Assembly: GCA_037178975.1 (NCBI GenBank)
Contig: JASJZH010000006.1
Location: 4,650,001-4,714,000, forward strand
DNA from: Oscheius tipulae
Taxonomy: Eukaryota > Nematoda > Chromadorea > Rhabditida > Rhabditidae
DNA length: 64,000 nucleotides
Direction: 5' to 3'
The position numbers and the translations under genes are program-made. Position 1 is the stretch's first letter, and each line of letters opens with the position of its first letter. Shown piece after piece: positions 1 to 10,060 of this stretch. The notes below the pieces were generated by a model that saw only the letters and a program-made list of their open reading frames with translations, ran no database searches and was not told where the DNA came from.

Positions 1-81
1 GCACAGATCGAAGTGCAATTTACCAACGGAGACAAACACTACTCCGAGATATGAGCAATATGTGGTTGACTAAGTAGCGCT

Positions 82-543
82 TTAAGCTCTTTTCGTTTTC
101 TCATCATTCGAAAACCTAGATCGTGCTAGCATGATGACAAACGGGGAACAATTTCGCATAATTTGCTGATACAAAAAGTGCTCTTTGCGGAGGATGAAGG
201 CTGCGTTCAGCGCGAACAGCTGAGATTGAAAATCGGCTAGACAACGGGGCAAAAGAAGTCCATGGCAACGAATAGCGCATGGAAAACAGCATGAGAAGCA
301 AGATTGACTCATCGTTTGACAATTTATTGAATAAGTTTTAAGAATTTCAAACGTAACGGATGAAAGACGAAAAGTCGAGACGGAATGAGTAAGTTTCAAT
401 GAGGTTCGACTGTTTGTACAGATGACACGGATTTGCCTGCTAGGCGAAAGAGACGACGCATTGTTTTTTGGTCGGAAAGGCTCTATCAAACACAGACATT
501 GTAACCACAAAGTGACGAGCAACAGCGCTTTCCATTGCCACAT
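82..543 (-). CDS. Uncertain secreted-type ORF
   Basis: An open frame of 153 codons starts with ATG at 543 and opens with a signal-peptide-like stretch (MWQWKALLLVTLWLQCLCL). The middle contains a cysteine cluster (SCFSCCFPCAIRC). I recognise no domain, I see no clear intron, and the C-terminal half has no family features. It lies just downstream, on the same strand, of the small Cys-rich secreted gene at 667-1101, which makes a second small secreted protein plausible. It could equally be a chance frame, and I hold it only weakly. Confidence 0.25.
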   Translation of the reverse strand: MWQWKALLLVTLWLQCLCLIEPFRPKNNASSLSPSRQIRVICTNSRTSLKLTHSVSTFRLSSVTFEILKTYSINCQTMSQSCFSCCFPCAIRCHGLLLPRCLADFQSQLFALNAAFILRKEHFLYQQIMRNCSPFVIMLARSRFSNDEKTKRA

Positions 544-666
544 TGTGAATCAGCAGTACACCAATTGAGATTCATTGTGGCTTGACAATTCACAAAAAGC
601 CGACTCGGAAGAGGACACTGCTGCGGCGGTTGATAACTGGAAAGCGCTTTTGGTTAAATATAACGA

Positions 667-1101
667 TTACTTTGGTTTGATTGTGTTCCTTGCGCAACAG
701 TAGCCGGAATCCGAAAGACACACTGCTCCAGACTCGCAGATTGTAGACGTCCGACAGAAGGAATAAGTCGACGCGCATTCGTCTGAATGAATGTTTTTAT
801 AAAAACCCAGAGTTCTCTTACCGATACCTAATACCCGTTTGGTCAAAGAGTTCACGCCCGTGACTTCTGCTCTATATCGATGGAAGCCATTCAAAAAGTC
901 TCCTCTTAGCTCTGTGGCTGTTGTATCGTGGGTGGGAGCAGCTCTTATTCTCGAAAAGCGGACCCGATAGATTCCATTGCACTCGGGTCTCAGATGGTCC
1001 TGGTGAAGGGCTCGCCAGTAGGCACACCAATCAAGGGATCGTATAGAGCTTCCCGTAGAAAGAAATAGAACAAACAGTATCACGTAGCGCAAACGGATCA
1101 T
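667..1101 (-). CDS. Small secreted Cys-rich protein
   Basis: Two exons: 822-1101 and 667-782, joined across a 39-nt GT-AG intron, give 131 residues. The start ATG at 1101 leads straight into a signal peptide (MIRLRYVILFVLFLSTGSS). The mature part has two early cysteines in a Trp/Tyr-rich stretch. Exon 2 is a compact module with spacing C-x6-C-x5-C-x5-C-x6-CC, ending GYCC. This resembles the short EB or lustrin-type Cys repeats common in nematode secreted proteins, but one copy is too little to name a family. The intron length is a multiple of three, so the unspliced frame stays open; the splice is preferred because GTAAGAG and TTCAG are both good and give a tidy junction (GI-DEC). Function is unknown; it is probably extracellular. 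Confidence 0.6.
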   Translation of the reverse strand: MIRLRYVILFVLFLSTGSSIRSLDWCAYWRALHQDHLRPECNGIYRVRFSRIRAAPTHDTTATELRGDFLNGFHRYRAEVTGVNSLTKRVLGIGKRTLGFYKNIHSDECASTYSFCRTSTICESGAVCLSDSGYCCARNTIKPK

Positions 1102-2096
1102 CTGGAAGGACGATAAAAGAACTGGTCAGAGAAGTGCAAAACGTGGAGAACATATGTAGGAAAGTAAAAGGAGAAAAGATTTAAAAATATTGAAAAATGA
1201 GGGTTTATGCTTCGAAGAAGAAGTTGAAAGTAATTTTGTATGATTTTGACAAAGCAACAACCTTAACAAAAGCGAGTTGAGGCAAACTATTCGTTCAGAA
1301 AGTGCAAGCTAGAGATGTTCGCGGATATTTCTAAAGTACTTGAATTACCCAGAGGCGGAACAGGAAGAGTAAATGCTTGGGAACAAGCCGACAGGTTCCG
1401 GAGCCCGCCGAAATCGCAACCTATCTTGGGTGGGAGCTCGATCCAAAAAAGTCTATTGTGCGTGCATCGTAAACAGGCAATCGAGAAAGACTGTGGAGAT
1501 CAAAGAGACGCAAACTAATGGTAAACAATTTCCAGGCGACAACCGATCGCCCACTTCGCAAGAAACGCCGCAAGCTTTTGGAAGGTCTTTCGGCACAGGT
1601 CCGAAATGGCTTTTGGGCTGGATCCGCTCGAGAGAAACGTCAGCTGTGCTTCCTGGTCAAGTGATAGAAAAACAGCGGTTTCTGGACAACGGTTTGACCG
1701 GCAGAAACAAGCGATTAGCGCCAAACACTTGCTAATCCACAAACACAAGATGTTCCGACATGCGCAAGAGCTCGAGGACCACCATGACGGGAAAGAGCAA
1801 CGCTTATCATGAAGTATGAACGGTATTGAGTTTCAGGTGCCCACCGATTCGTGTGTCCTCCTTCAAGAGGCGCGAAACATTAGAATATGCAAACGAGACA
1901 AAAGCACTCAGTGTGCTAAGCAAATGAATCCAACGCGAGGAATCAAATTCACACCTATCAATCGCTTAATTGCGAGGGCCAATCCTCAAATACCTTCTTT
2001 TTCTTAAGATATGCCTTCTTTAAGCTATTGCTCACGGCCTACTGCATATGAATCAAGGCTATGATGATGGCCTAATGGAACATTTGGCCCATTCTA
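1102..2096. other. Intergenic, no supported gene
   Basis: About 1 kb between divergent genes. Several plus-strand frames of 60-120 codons occur between 1315 and 2007 in a relatively G-rich stretch, but none has a signal peptide, recognisable motif or matching splice sites. I treat it as the shared upstream region of the small secreted gene and the PLAT gene. Confidence 0.5.
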
Positions 2097-2795
2097 ATGG
2101 CATACTGGCTTCTGCTGGCACTCCTTCTTCTAGCTGGATCTGATGCTGCAACAGTAACGAACAAAAACTTTACAGGTGCTACAGAAACTTACTTTTGTAG
2201 TTTTTCTAGGCGACAGCAGAGTCTGGGACGTTGTCATTTCCACATGCGTTGATGAAGGAGCCGGAACTGATGCTTCTGCCTACTTGAAGATCTATTATGA
2301 AGCAATGCATGACAGTCAGACATTCTTGATGGACAAGCCGGGACGGTAAGTTGTTGGTATATACAAAGCAATAAGATTATTAGAGATGACTTTGAGCAAG
2401 GATCTCGAGACCATTTCCGCCTGATGCTGAGACAGAGTGACATTGTGAACATGGGACTTTATTGGTGGCCAGGATTCACCATCAGCCAATCGTGGTGTGT
2501 AGATTGGGTAAGTACTTATGCATAGTGATATTAGAACGATTTAGGTCCTGATGTTAAATGCAGAAACGGAGACGTGTTACGAAGGTATTTTCAATAAATG
2601 GATCCTTCACTACAGGTTCATTTGTTAATTCAGAGATCCTTATTCATTTCAGTGACCCTCCGACGTATGCTACACGCTTCCATCGTCTCTCGTTCTCAGA
2701 ATGTGTTTCTCCTGGAAGATCTGGTGCTGCTCGGAGTCGCTTTATTCGTTTTGACGACAATAACAGCGCGTTCTCATAAAATCTGCGTACAATGA
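2097..2795 (+). CDS. Secreted PLAT (LH2) domain protein
   Basis: Exons 2097-2175, 2210-2345, 2384-2517, 2545-2584 and a last exon of uncertain start. ATG 2097 opens a clean signal peptide (MAYWLLLALLLLAGSDA); the overlapping ATG at 2081 is out of frame and soon stops. The mature protein shows the PLAT beta-sandwich signature in order: W-D-V-V-I-S-T, then GAGTDASAYLKIYYE, FEQGSRDHFRL, and the closing strand WCVDWVLML. PLAT domains bind lipid or membrane surfaces, or partner proteins in lipases and lipoxygenases; here the domain stands almost alone after a signal peptide, so a secreted lipid- or glycan-associated role is inferred. The 3' end is ambiguous. Acceptors ending at 2633 or 2615 give a hydrophilic tail stopping at 2779; the acceptor ending at 2652 gives a hydrophobic tail stopping at 2795 that could be a membrane anchor. 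It lies about 360 bp upstream of trehalase on the same strand. Confidence 0.72.
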
Positions 2796-3151
2796 AGTTT
2801 ATTGTTTACTTTTGCGTATTTATCGACAAAACTGACCAAATGAACGTGTGTATGTTGGACGGATGTTGAATATTGATTTGCATGTAACAATCATGTTTCT
2901 TCATTTCTTTGAAGAAAGAACATTCTTTAATGATTCAGTCTAAAAAAAAAAGCCCTTTGTGCCGTCCTTAACATAGTCGGATTAAAAGATAGCAAATGAT
3001 TTCAAGATGCTGATGGCCACAAAAGAGCTGAAACTTGGTTTGGTCTGACACTCGTCTAATCCTTATCTTCAGGAAGCCCATAACAGTATACGTTCTTTAA
3101 TGTTCCTTTTCTCCAAATGGACTGCTGATAAAGGCTCTATTCAGAGTAGAC
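2796..3151. other. Spacer between PLAT and trehalase genes
   Basis: AT-rich non-coding stretch with an A-run near 2943. A 3' splice-like CTATTCAG sits ten bases upstream of the trehalase ATG and may be a trans-splice acceptor. No other feature is seen. Confidence 0.5.
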
Positions 3152-5419
3152 ATGTTTCGCCTCCTTCTGGTCGCCCTTCTACCGGGTGTTGTACTTTGCT
3201 CAGTATTTCACAACCGGGCTGACACTCCGACCCAAGTCTACAGTTGTGGAGACTCGGATTGCAACAATGCGTAAGATCCTAGTGAAATATCATTACAATC
3301 GTTTCAGCTTCATCTACTGTTATGGGCCTATTCTTGAAGCAGTCAATTACTATCAGATCTATAACGATTCAAAGACTTTTGTCGACATGCCAATGGTCAA
3401 TGATCCCAGTGAGTTTTGAACAAGAGCGAGTCTTATCTATCTTAGCAGCGTTTCTCTGAAATACTTTTGTTGTAAAAGATGAACGTTTCCAGATACTACT
3501 TTGAATAATTTCCAACAGCAGTTCCCTGGAAACAATGTGAAAACCATTGATCCGAACAAGTTGAGAGCATTTTTGGGACAGTATTTTACTCCAGTTGGAA
3601 GTGAACTGAAAGTATGCTCTCCCTCGGATTGGAAGGACAGTCCAAAGAAGCTGATGAAAATAGCTGATCCCAATCTTCGACAGTGGGCTATGAGTCTGAA
3701 CTCTATCTGGAAAACTCTTTGTCGCGAGGTATACAATACAGTCGGCAGCAGAAAGAACCAATCCTCAGATTGATCCGAGTATCAACGCTAACAAAGACAA
3801 GAACTCTCTCATCTATGTTCCAAACCAGTTTATCATTCCTGGAGGAAGATTCCGAGAATTCTACTACTGGGATGCATACTGGATCATCAAGGTGGGGTCA
3901 GTGTTGCTTATCAAAACTCTCAAAGTCTAGGGGCTCATAGTTTGTGACATGTACGATAGTGTGAAGAACATGATCAACAATCTAGCTATAATGGTTAACA
4001 CTTACGGTTTTGTTCCGAATGGAGGAAGAGTCTACTATTTGAAGCGTTCGCAGCCTCCTCTCCTATCCGGAATGGTTTATGAATATTTTGAAGCGACGCA
4101 AGACCTCGACTTTGTCAAGACCATTCTCCCGACACTTGAAAAGGAGCAACTTTTTTGGAATACACAGAGACAGGTTGGCATTTCTACTTTTCAATCTGTC
4201 ACAGTTCAGGTTACTATCAAATCCGGCGGTGTGAATTACAATGTCTACCGCTACAAATCTGCCACCAATATGCCTAGAGCTGAAGAGTACCACGAGGACA
4301 CTGTCAGAGCTCAGTCCTTCAACGGAAATGAAAAAAACACCTTCTGGCAGGTAGATTGCCGTCTGAGTTAGAGCATTCCTCTATTTTTAGCATGTTGCCT
4401 CTACCGCTGAATCTGGATGGGACTTTTCTTCTAGATGGTTTGCTGATAAGGCCACGTTCCAAAAAATCGAAACGACAAACATCGTTCCCGTTGATCTCAA
4501 CTCTTTCATGTGCTGGAATATGAACATTATGGAGTATTTGTACGAGAAAATCAGTAGGGCATGAGTGAGTTACATCTATGTACATTTACAGACGACTCAA
4601 CAAATGCCGACAAGTACAGAGCACAACGAGCTCAGTTCAGAAACACAGTTACTAATATTTTCTACAACTCTACTGATGGAACTTGGTAAATAGCTGATTG
4701 TTTATAAAAACCAAAGTTTCAGGTACGATTTTAACATACGTACTGGTGGACACAATACTGGATTCTATCCCTCGGCTGGTGCTCCTCTGTTTGCTAACTG
4801 CTATAACACATTGGATCAAGTAAAAACTGAACGCATGTTTTCTTACATGACGGTAACAGTTATAATCCGCGATCATCAAAAATTGTTCAGGGCGCCGGCG
4901 TTTTTAATTATGACTCTGGGGTTCCTACTTCATTGATGAAGAATACTAATCAGCAATGGGACTACCCGAATGGATGGAGCCCTTTGAACCATATCGTTGT
5001 CGAAGGTCTCAGAAAGAGCCAAAGCCCTCAAATGCAGGATCAGGTCACAGATATAAAAGCTTCAATTAATTTCTTTTCAGGCTTTCAACATTGCCAAGAA
5101 GTGGGTGCTTGGTAATTATCGCGTATGGAAAGAGACTGGCCACATGTGGGAGAAGTATGATGTCGATGGAACTGTTCCTGAGCCTGGTTTTGGTGGAGAA
5201 TACGATGTTCAAGACGGATTCGGATGGACAAACGGTGTCATTCTTGACCTTCTGTATACTTATGGTGATCGACTGTCTGTCCCTGCTGACACTGTGTCCA
5301 CAACATCTAGAACACCGCCCACAACATCCAGAACACTGCCCACAACATCCAGAATAAGAGGAACCTTCGAGACACTACCGGGCATTTTAGCAGTTTTATG
5401 CTTTCTTTTTCTTGGTTAG
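3152..5419 (+). CDS. Trehalase (GH37), GPI-anchored type
   Basis: Eleven exons: 3152-3270, 3308-3408, 3493-3728, 3769-3891, 3931-4173, 4210-4350, 4391-4553, 4592-4685, 4723-4852, 4891-5043, 5081-5419; all phases agree and give 613 residues, normal for the family. It hydrolyses alpha,alpha-trehalose to two glucoses, outside the cell or at the cell surface. Seen in order: signal peptide ([16 protein letters not shown]); the family start GPILEAV with SKTFVDMP; trehalase signature 1 [14 protein letters not shown] near residue 176; the conserved [12 protein letters not shown]; signature 2 QWDYPNGW near residue 475; and [12 protein letters not shown] near the end of the catalytic domain. A Thr/Ser/Pro stalk built from a 21-nt repeat follows, then a C-terminal hydrophobic run ([14 protein letters not shown]) that fits GPI addition. 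Introns are 36-84 nt; two (36 and 39 nt) keep frame. Nothing is missing, so an active enzyme is likely. Confidence 0.95.
5300..5357 (+). repeat. 21-nt coding minisatellite in trehalase stalk
   Basis: Nearly three tandem copies of a 21-nt unit encode [18 protein letters not shown] just before the hydrophobic C-terminus of trehalase. Such Thr/Ser/Pro units act as O-glycosylated stalks in cell-surface enzymes. Confidence 0.75.
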
Positions 5420-5672
5420 TTTAATGTTATAATAAATACGAATTGATTAAGACCAGAAAGATTTTATGAGATCACATAACTGATGATCAAACAGTTACCG
5501 AATAAATTAATTGCTGGAGGTGGATAAAGAGTAAGGTGTATTAGAAAGCGAATCCGTGGCGATACATTAAAACTGAGCCTATCCAGTAGGCAGTGATTAC
5601 GTTTAAGAAAACAGCTTCTAATGGATACCTATAACCGGTCTTGAGGTAATTATTAGGAAAAGGTTAAAAAGG
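5420..5672. other. Convergent 3' ends
   Basis: AT-rich spacer between the trehalase stop (5419) and the deaminase gene stop (5673), which converge. An AATAAA-like element (ataataaat) lies near 5429 for trehalase. Confidence 0.45.
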
Positions 5673-8600
5673 CTAAGAGATGGCACCCTTGTGGGTCAGG
5701 AATTCCATGAGGGTCTCAATTTCGAGGTTGATATTTGCAGTTGCTCGGCGTATCCGTTGAGCGATTTCGTCCGTCTCACAGTCATCAAAGGACCGTCCAC
5801 AGAAAGAGGCTACCATGGCCTGAGCTTGTGCATCCTCACTGGAAAGGCTTAGACGTGGATTGAAATAGTTTAACAAAACGTAACTGATTTTGTGATCAAA
5901 ATATGTTCAAAAATGGCAATAGCCTCTAGACTGTTCAGTGGTTTTGTGATCAAAAGTTGATGTAGGCAACACATGCGGCATGCGGCAAAAGCTAGTGAAA
6001 GAAATGAGAGAAGGAATTGGGAAAGAAGAAGTATAGGTAGTACTATACATGCTACTAATACCACCTTTGGAACATGCTAGGATGCGACAGTATAGCGAAG
6101 CATATACCTGGCCACTGACACATGGCTGCCGTTCTTCTTGCTGTCGTGAGAGCCACGCAGCAGCTTTTCTTTTAGCTCAAACAAATCAATAAAAGATCGT
6201 CGCTTAGAGGGTGTTGATCGAATTTTGTGAGGAGTTGCAGTTAAATCGAGCTGAAACAAAATAAACAAAAAGCAAGGATTGATACCTGTTTCAAAGCATC
6301 ATTCAGGTCGCCGCACTTGATTCTCAGCTCCGAGAAGTGTAGAATTGTGTTTTTGACAATCTCATGGATTTCAGCCACCCAGAATTTCATTGATAGTCCC
6401 AATGCTCGACGGCACTCATTGATGAATGACTGAGACTGTGCCACTGCCTAGATTTTCATCTCATTTTGCTTTCCGATCTGAGTACTTTATCAAGATTGTG
6501 GTTGTTCCAAAGTTGAAGATAGTCGCCCTTGTGGTCGACATTTGGAGACCAGTCCATGATGGAGCACCAATCTTTCATCAGAAGCGGTTCGACCTAAAGA
6601 CGTCAATACGTTTTAGGTTGGCCTCAGATAGCCCAGGGTGCCGTCTTTGTTTGCTTTAATAGAGCTGTTATAATATAAGGGAGAGGGGCATGTAATTCGA
6701 AACTGGCCAAGCAATCGCGGAAATGGCATCACGGACCAGCTCTTTGTACGAAAATCTTACTTTGATGCCTGCTTGGAGCATACATAGAATACCCTGCTTT
6801 GTGTAGAGATCTCCTCTGTTCAGATGCGGGTATAAAAACTTGATAGTCATTTTCACATCGACCTTCTTCACTTCCTTGCGGATCTGAAAAAAAAACTTTT
6901 TCAAGAAAAAAGCTAATGACCTTGCTGAGAAGAAGACCCAACAATTTTGCACAGCTCTTGTTGCTTTTACATTCGTCGACAACCTCGCATTTGGGCTCAC
7001 AATCTTGATGGAAGCACGGTGATTTGGAGACAAAGACGATGATTTCGTAGAGGTCCACCTAGAAAGAGGATGAAGCAAGAAATTGATACATCCTACCGAA
7101 TATTTGGAGATGAGATCGAATAGTGCACAGAGTAGTTGCTCCTCAACGTGTGGTTCTGCTTTCGAATCGTGGTAGAAGTCGCCTCTGTAGAAATAGTCTT
7201 CGCCTGAAAGAAGAGTAAAGTTGGACATGCGGAATTCGCAGCACTTTTCTCACCGACAAGAGTCACAATGAGTCCACTGCTTTCATGTTTGTGCTCTAGG
7301 AAGCACTGCTGAACATGTTTAGGCACACTGAACTTGGAAGCACCGTTCGTACAATCTCCACAACATTTACACCTTAATAGGTTTTGTAAACGAACCAGTT
7401 GTTTAAAGTTACCTAGGGGAACAAAACTCATAGACTGTACGACAGGGGCATTCTTTCTTGACGCACTGCTTCTTGTTCTTGGCACAGTTGCATCCCTGTG
7501 TTGGTTTTGCAATTTTCGTCAGTCTCTTCTGTGGTTCCTAATGAACAATCTCATGAATGAATGAATACATGTTACAATACCTTGTTTTTGCAAGCCTGTT
7601 TGCAGGCACAAAGTTTGCTGCATCCCTCCTTCATCTTCAAGCAGTCACATCTCTCGTTCTTTTGACACGCGTTCTTTGCAGGCTTGGCCGGATCCACCTC
7701 GCAGCTGCATTTGCAGATGGCCTGGTTGAGGCAGTCTCCACGGTACCTATATTGTTTTTTATTATTTTTAGGTTCTCAAATTGCCAGTAATTATGCAGTG
7801 GGCTATGTGAAGCCCTTTGGACTCTGTTAATTAGCAGTGGTCAGCAGCGATCAATAGGTGCGCTGTTCAGACAGCCAGCTGCTGTTGCCTAATTATTAAT
7901 ATTATCGACGAGACCCTCGAAAAGGGCTTTCCGTCCACACAATGCAACCGTAATTGCCGACACATCAAGAGAACGGCACTTCGAGTAGGGAAAGAGCCAC
8001 AGATTGCTGCTCTCTCTTCTATTCTCAGGATGGGACTGGAGTGGCTGGAGAATGACGAGCCCGGGTACCGGCAAAGTCGTTTACCCAATTTCTGGGTCGT
8101 TAGAAGGTTGCAGCGGATAATGAAATTTACTAAGTTCCGGAAATGCAACGCCTTGCTCTATTGAAACAGCCTGGAGACCATATTACACGTGTGGCCGAGT
8201 CGCTTAAGTACAATCCAGAGCTGTGATTTGAAAACTGAGCACGAAAGTTGAGAAGATCTCAGACATTTTATACTACTGTTAGCCGATGTTTACTTGTTAT
8301 GGTGTCGAGAATATTCACGTCAATCTTTTTGTCACAAGCGGCAGGCAGTGTCACTCGGGGGACCTAATAGCTACTTCGAACTAAATGGTAGCCTTGACTC
8401 AAAAGGCTTGACTGCCTCTTTGAAGTTTATGACATCCGATAGAGAAGGATGAGTTCCACGATTAGCATACTCTCAAAAGCGCTGATGTATAGGCGTACTA
8501 CAGCACTCCCTAGGGTGCACTGCGTTTACGCACAACCCGATATCAAAGGATAAAGATGGAAAAAGTATAAAGTAGATACCTGGTGCTTTCACAGTGCTCA

Positions 8601-8914
8601 TCGCAAGTTTTCCTGGCTGCCACACACGGACAAGTATCTGCACTGCACCTGAAAATTAAATGATGCTATCAGTTTTGAGCATATAGTAATGTAAACAATT
8701 TACTAGCTGTCACATGCGATTCAATTCCCTGTTGCCGTCTTTAAGTGCGCCGAAAACGTCAATAGAGCAATATGGATAATGCGCACGGCGTGAAGTCGAA
8801 TCTTGCGTGGCTTTCATCGGCTCAATGGTTACTATAAACTCTAATCTGTCACCTGCTTTGCGATGCCGCACATTCGCAGCAGAAGTTGTTGGCACGGCTC
8901 ATCTCGCTCGCCAT
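5673..8914 (-). CDS. CXC-repeat / AID-APOBEC-like deaminase fusion
   Basis: Twelve exons (gene order 8853-8914, 8580-8648, 7581-7746, 7413-7537, 7254-7372, 7097-7203, 6921-7058, 6761-6883, 6486-6593, 6286-6447, 6108-6250, 5673-5883), all phases consistent, 510 residues. Residues 12-164 hold about 30 cysteines in CXC/tesmin-MSL2-like modules, e.g. CPCVAARKTC, CDCLKMKEGCSKLCAC and CNCAKNKKQCVKKECPC; such modules bind zinc and DNA. Residues 181-330 fit a cytidine deaminase fold of the AID/APOBEC type: H199-V-E201, then after 28 residues SKSP230-C231-x4-C236, then a hydrophobic strand ending FLYPHL, a helix with LCMLQAGIKVEPL, and a Trp-containing segment. The final ~180 residues are helical and unrecognised. 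The zinc-ligand and proton-shuttle residues are all present. Inferred role: nucleic-acid cytidine deamination guided by the CXC array, probably nuclear. The start is the first ATG after a TTTCAG acceptor-like site. No transit signal is seen. Confidence 0.8.
7747..8579. other. Long intron 2 of the deaminase gene, possible retroelement scrap
   Basis: At 833 nt this intron is about twenty times the local norm. On the plus strand, around 8120-8210, a broken frame reads KCNALLY then SLETILHVWPSRL, faintly like the zinc-knuckle end of a non-LTR reverse transcriptase, with an open frame upstream from about 7900. It is too short and decayed for a confident call, but inserted mobile DNA would explain the size. 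Confidence 0.25.
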
Positions 8915-10060
8915 GGCTACGCCGTGCCCTGAAACGAGCTTTAAGATGAGGGGAAGAGCCGATAGAGAGAACGCGCGAGAAGAAGAAAAATGGCCAACTC
9001 AAACTGAGGGCAGCAACTATTGTCTTTTTTGACTCTTTAAAATTCAAGACTAGCAAACAGATCTTGGAAGAAGACGTATCTTTTACCAAAGCAAAAGGTA
9101 TTCTCGTGAGAGAAGATACATTTCGGAGTAAACTGCTTCAATTATTGAGCGAAAAACAGCGTAAAAAGGGGAAACTAAAATGTAGTTTGTTCCTAATGAA
9201 TAATGAGAAATATGCAAATATGGATAAGGTGGACAGCGTTCCTTTCAGGTAGGCGTGGGCGATGGCCGGCAGTCCGCGGTTCTTCGATTAGCGGCCATGT
9301 TAAGCCCGAGGGCGGAGCCTTATATTGGCTCCCTGCCAGCTCCAACTGACCACATGGGACTTCATGAGAAAACGCTTGCAAAAAAAGAGTAACTCATAAG
9401 ACAACCAAAGAGAGCAAAAATGTCAAAACATTGTTATAACTTGAAAAAAACACAGACTTGAACAATCGGCAGTAAAAAAACACGAGTTTGCGGTCCATTA
9501 AGCAGTTTTTGGGTGTTCCATGCTCATATTGAAAAGTCTTTTGTTTCTTAGAACAGAAATGCTTAAACAGCTTTTATTGGGTCAATTTGTGTGCAAATCT
9601 GTTTAAGTCGGCAAATCTTTCGGCTAGTGTTAATTAGACTTCATCAGCAATTGGACAGACAAATGGCTTGTCAGAGAAGGACAAGCCTAACCTTTGATGC
9701 TATTATTACTTGAAAATTTAGCCCAACAACAATTTATTAGAACTTGAAAGTTGACACTTTTTGTAAGGTAAAGTTATTTTAGCGGTACAATCCGAAAATG
9801 ATGGAAAAAAAATGCAAAACTTGTAGTTGCTAGCCTAACACAACTCTAGATTCTTTAAATACAGGTATTATACTAAATATTTGAGCATAAAAAAAACCAA
9901 AGCCACAGCGGGCGTTTTCGATCCAGAACGAGTTTTTGCCTTATACACACGGCTATCCGCAGCTTAACAACTGCGCCTTGTTTTCGGCGTCTTTGTCTTG
10001 CCCATAATCACGATTAGCCGCAGCTACAGTTTCTTTTTGTAGAAAAACACAAGCTTTGGG
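8915..10060. other. Intergenic between divergent genes
   Basis: No supported gene. A GC-richer patch near 9240-9350 may be promoter sequence for the deaminase gene. A 3' splice-like TTTTTGTAG at 10032-10040 lies about 20 bases before the ATG of the next gene. Confidence 0.45.

Noticed and set aside
812-850. GIGKR, a possible amidated neuropeptide processing site
   Set aside because: It spans a strong GTAAGAG donor; splicing removes it and gives a better Cys module.
1373-1735. 120-codon plus-strand frame
   Set aside because: No signal, motif or splice support; composition alone explains it.
4141-4293. Continuous frame through trehalase exon 5-6
   Set aside because: A 36-nt intron (4174-4209) with GT/AG sits there; removal restores the family alignment.
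7867-8148. 93-codon minus frame within deaminase intron 2
   Set aside because: It does not splice in phase to either neighbour and shows no deaminase or CXC motif.
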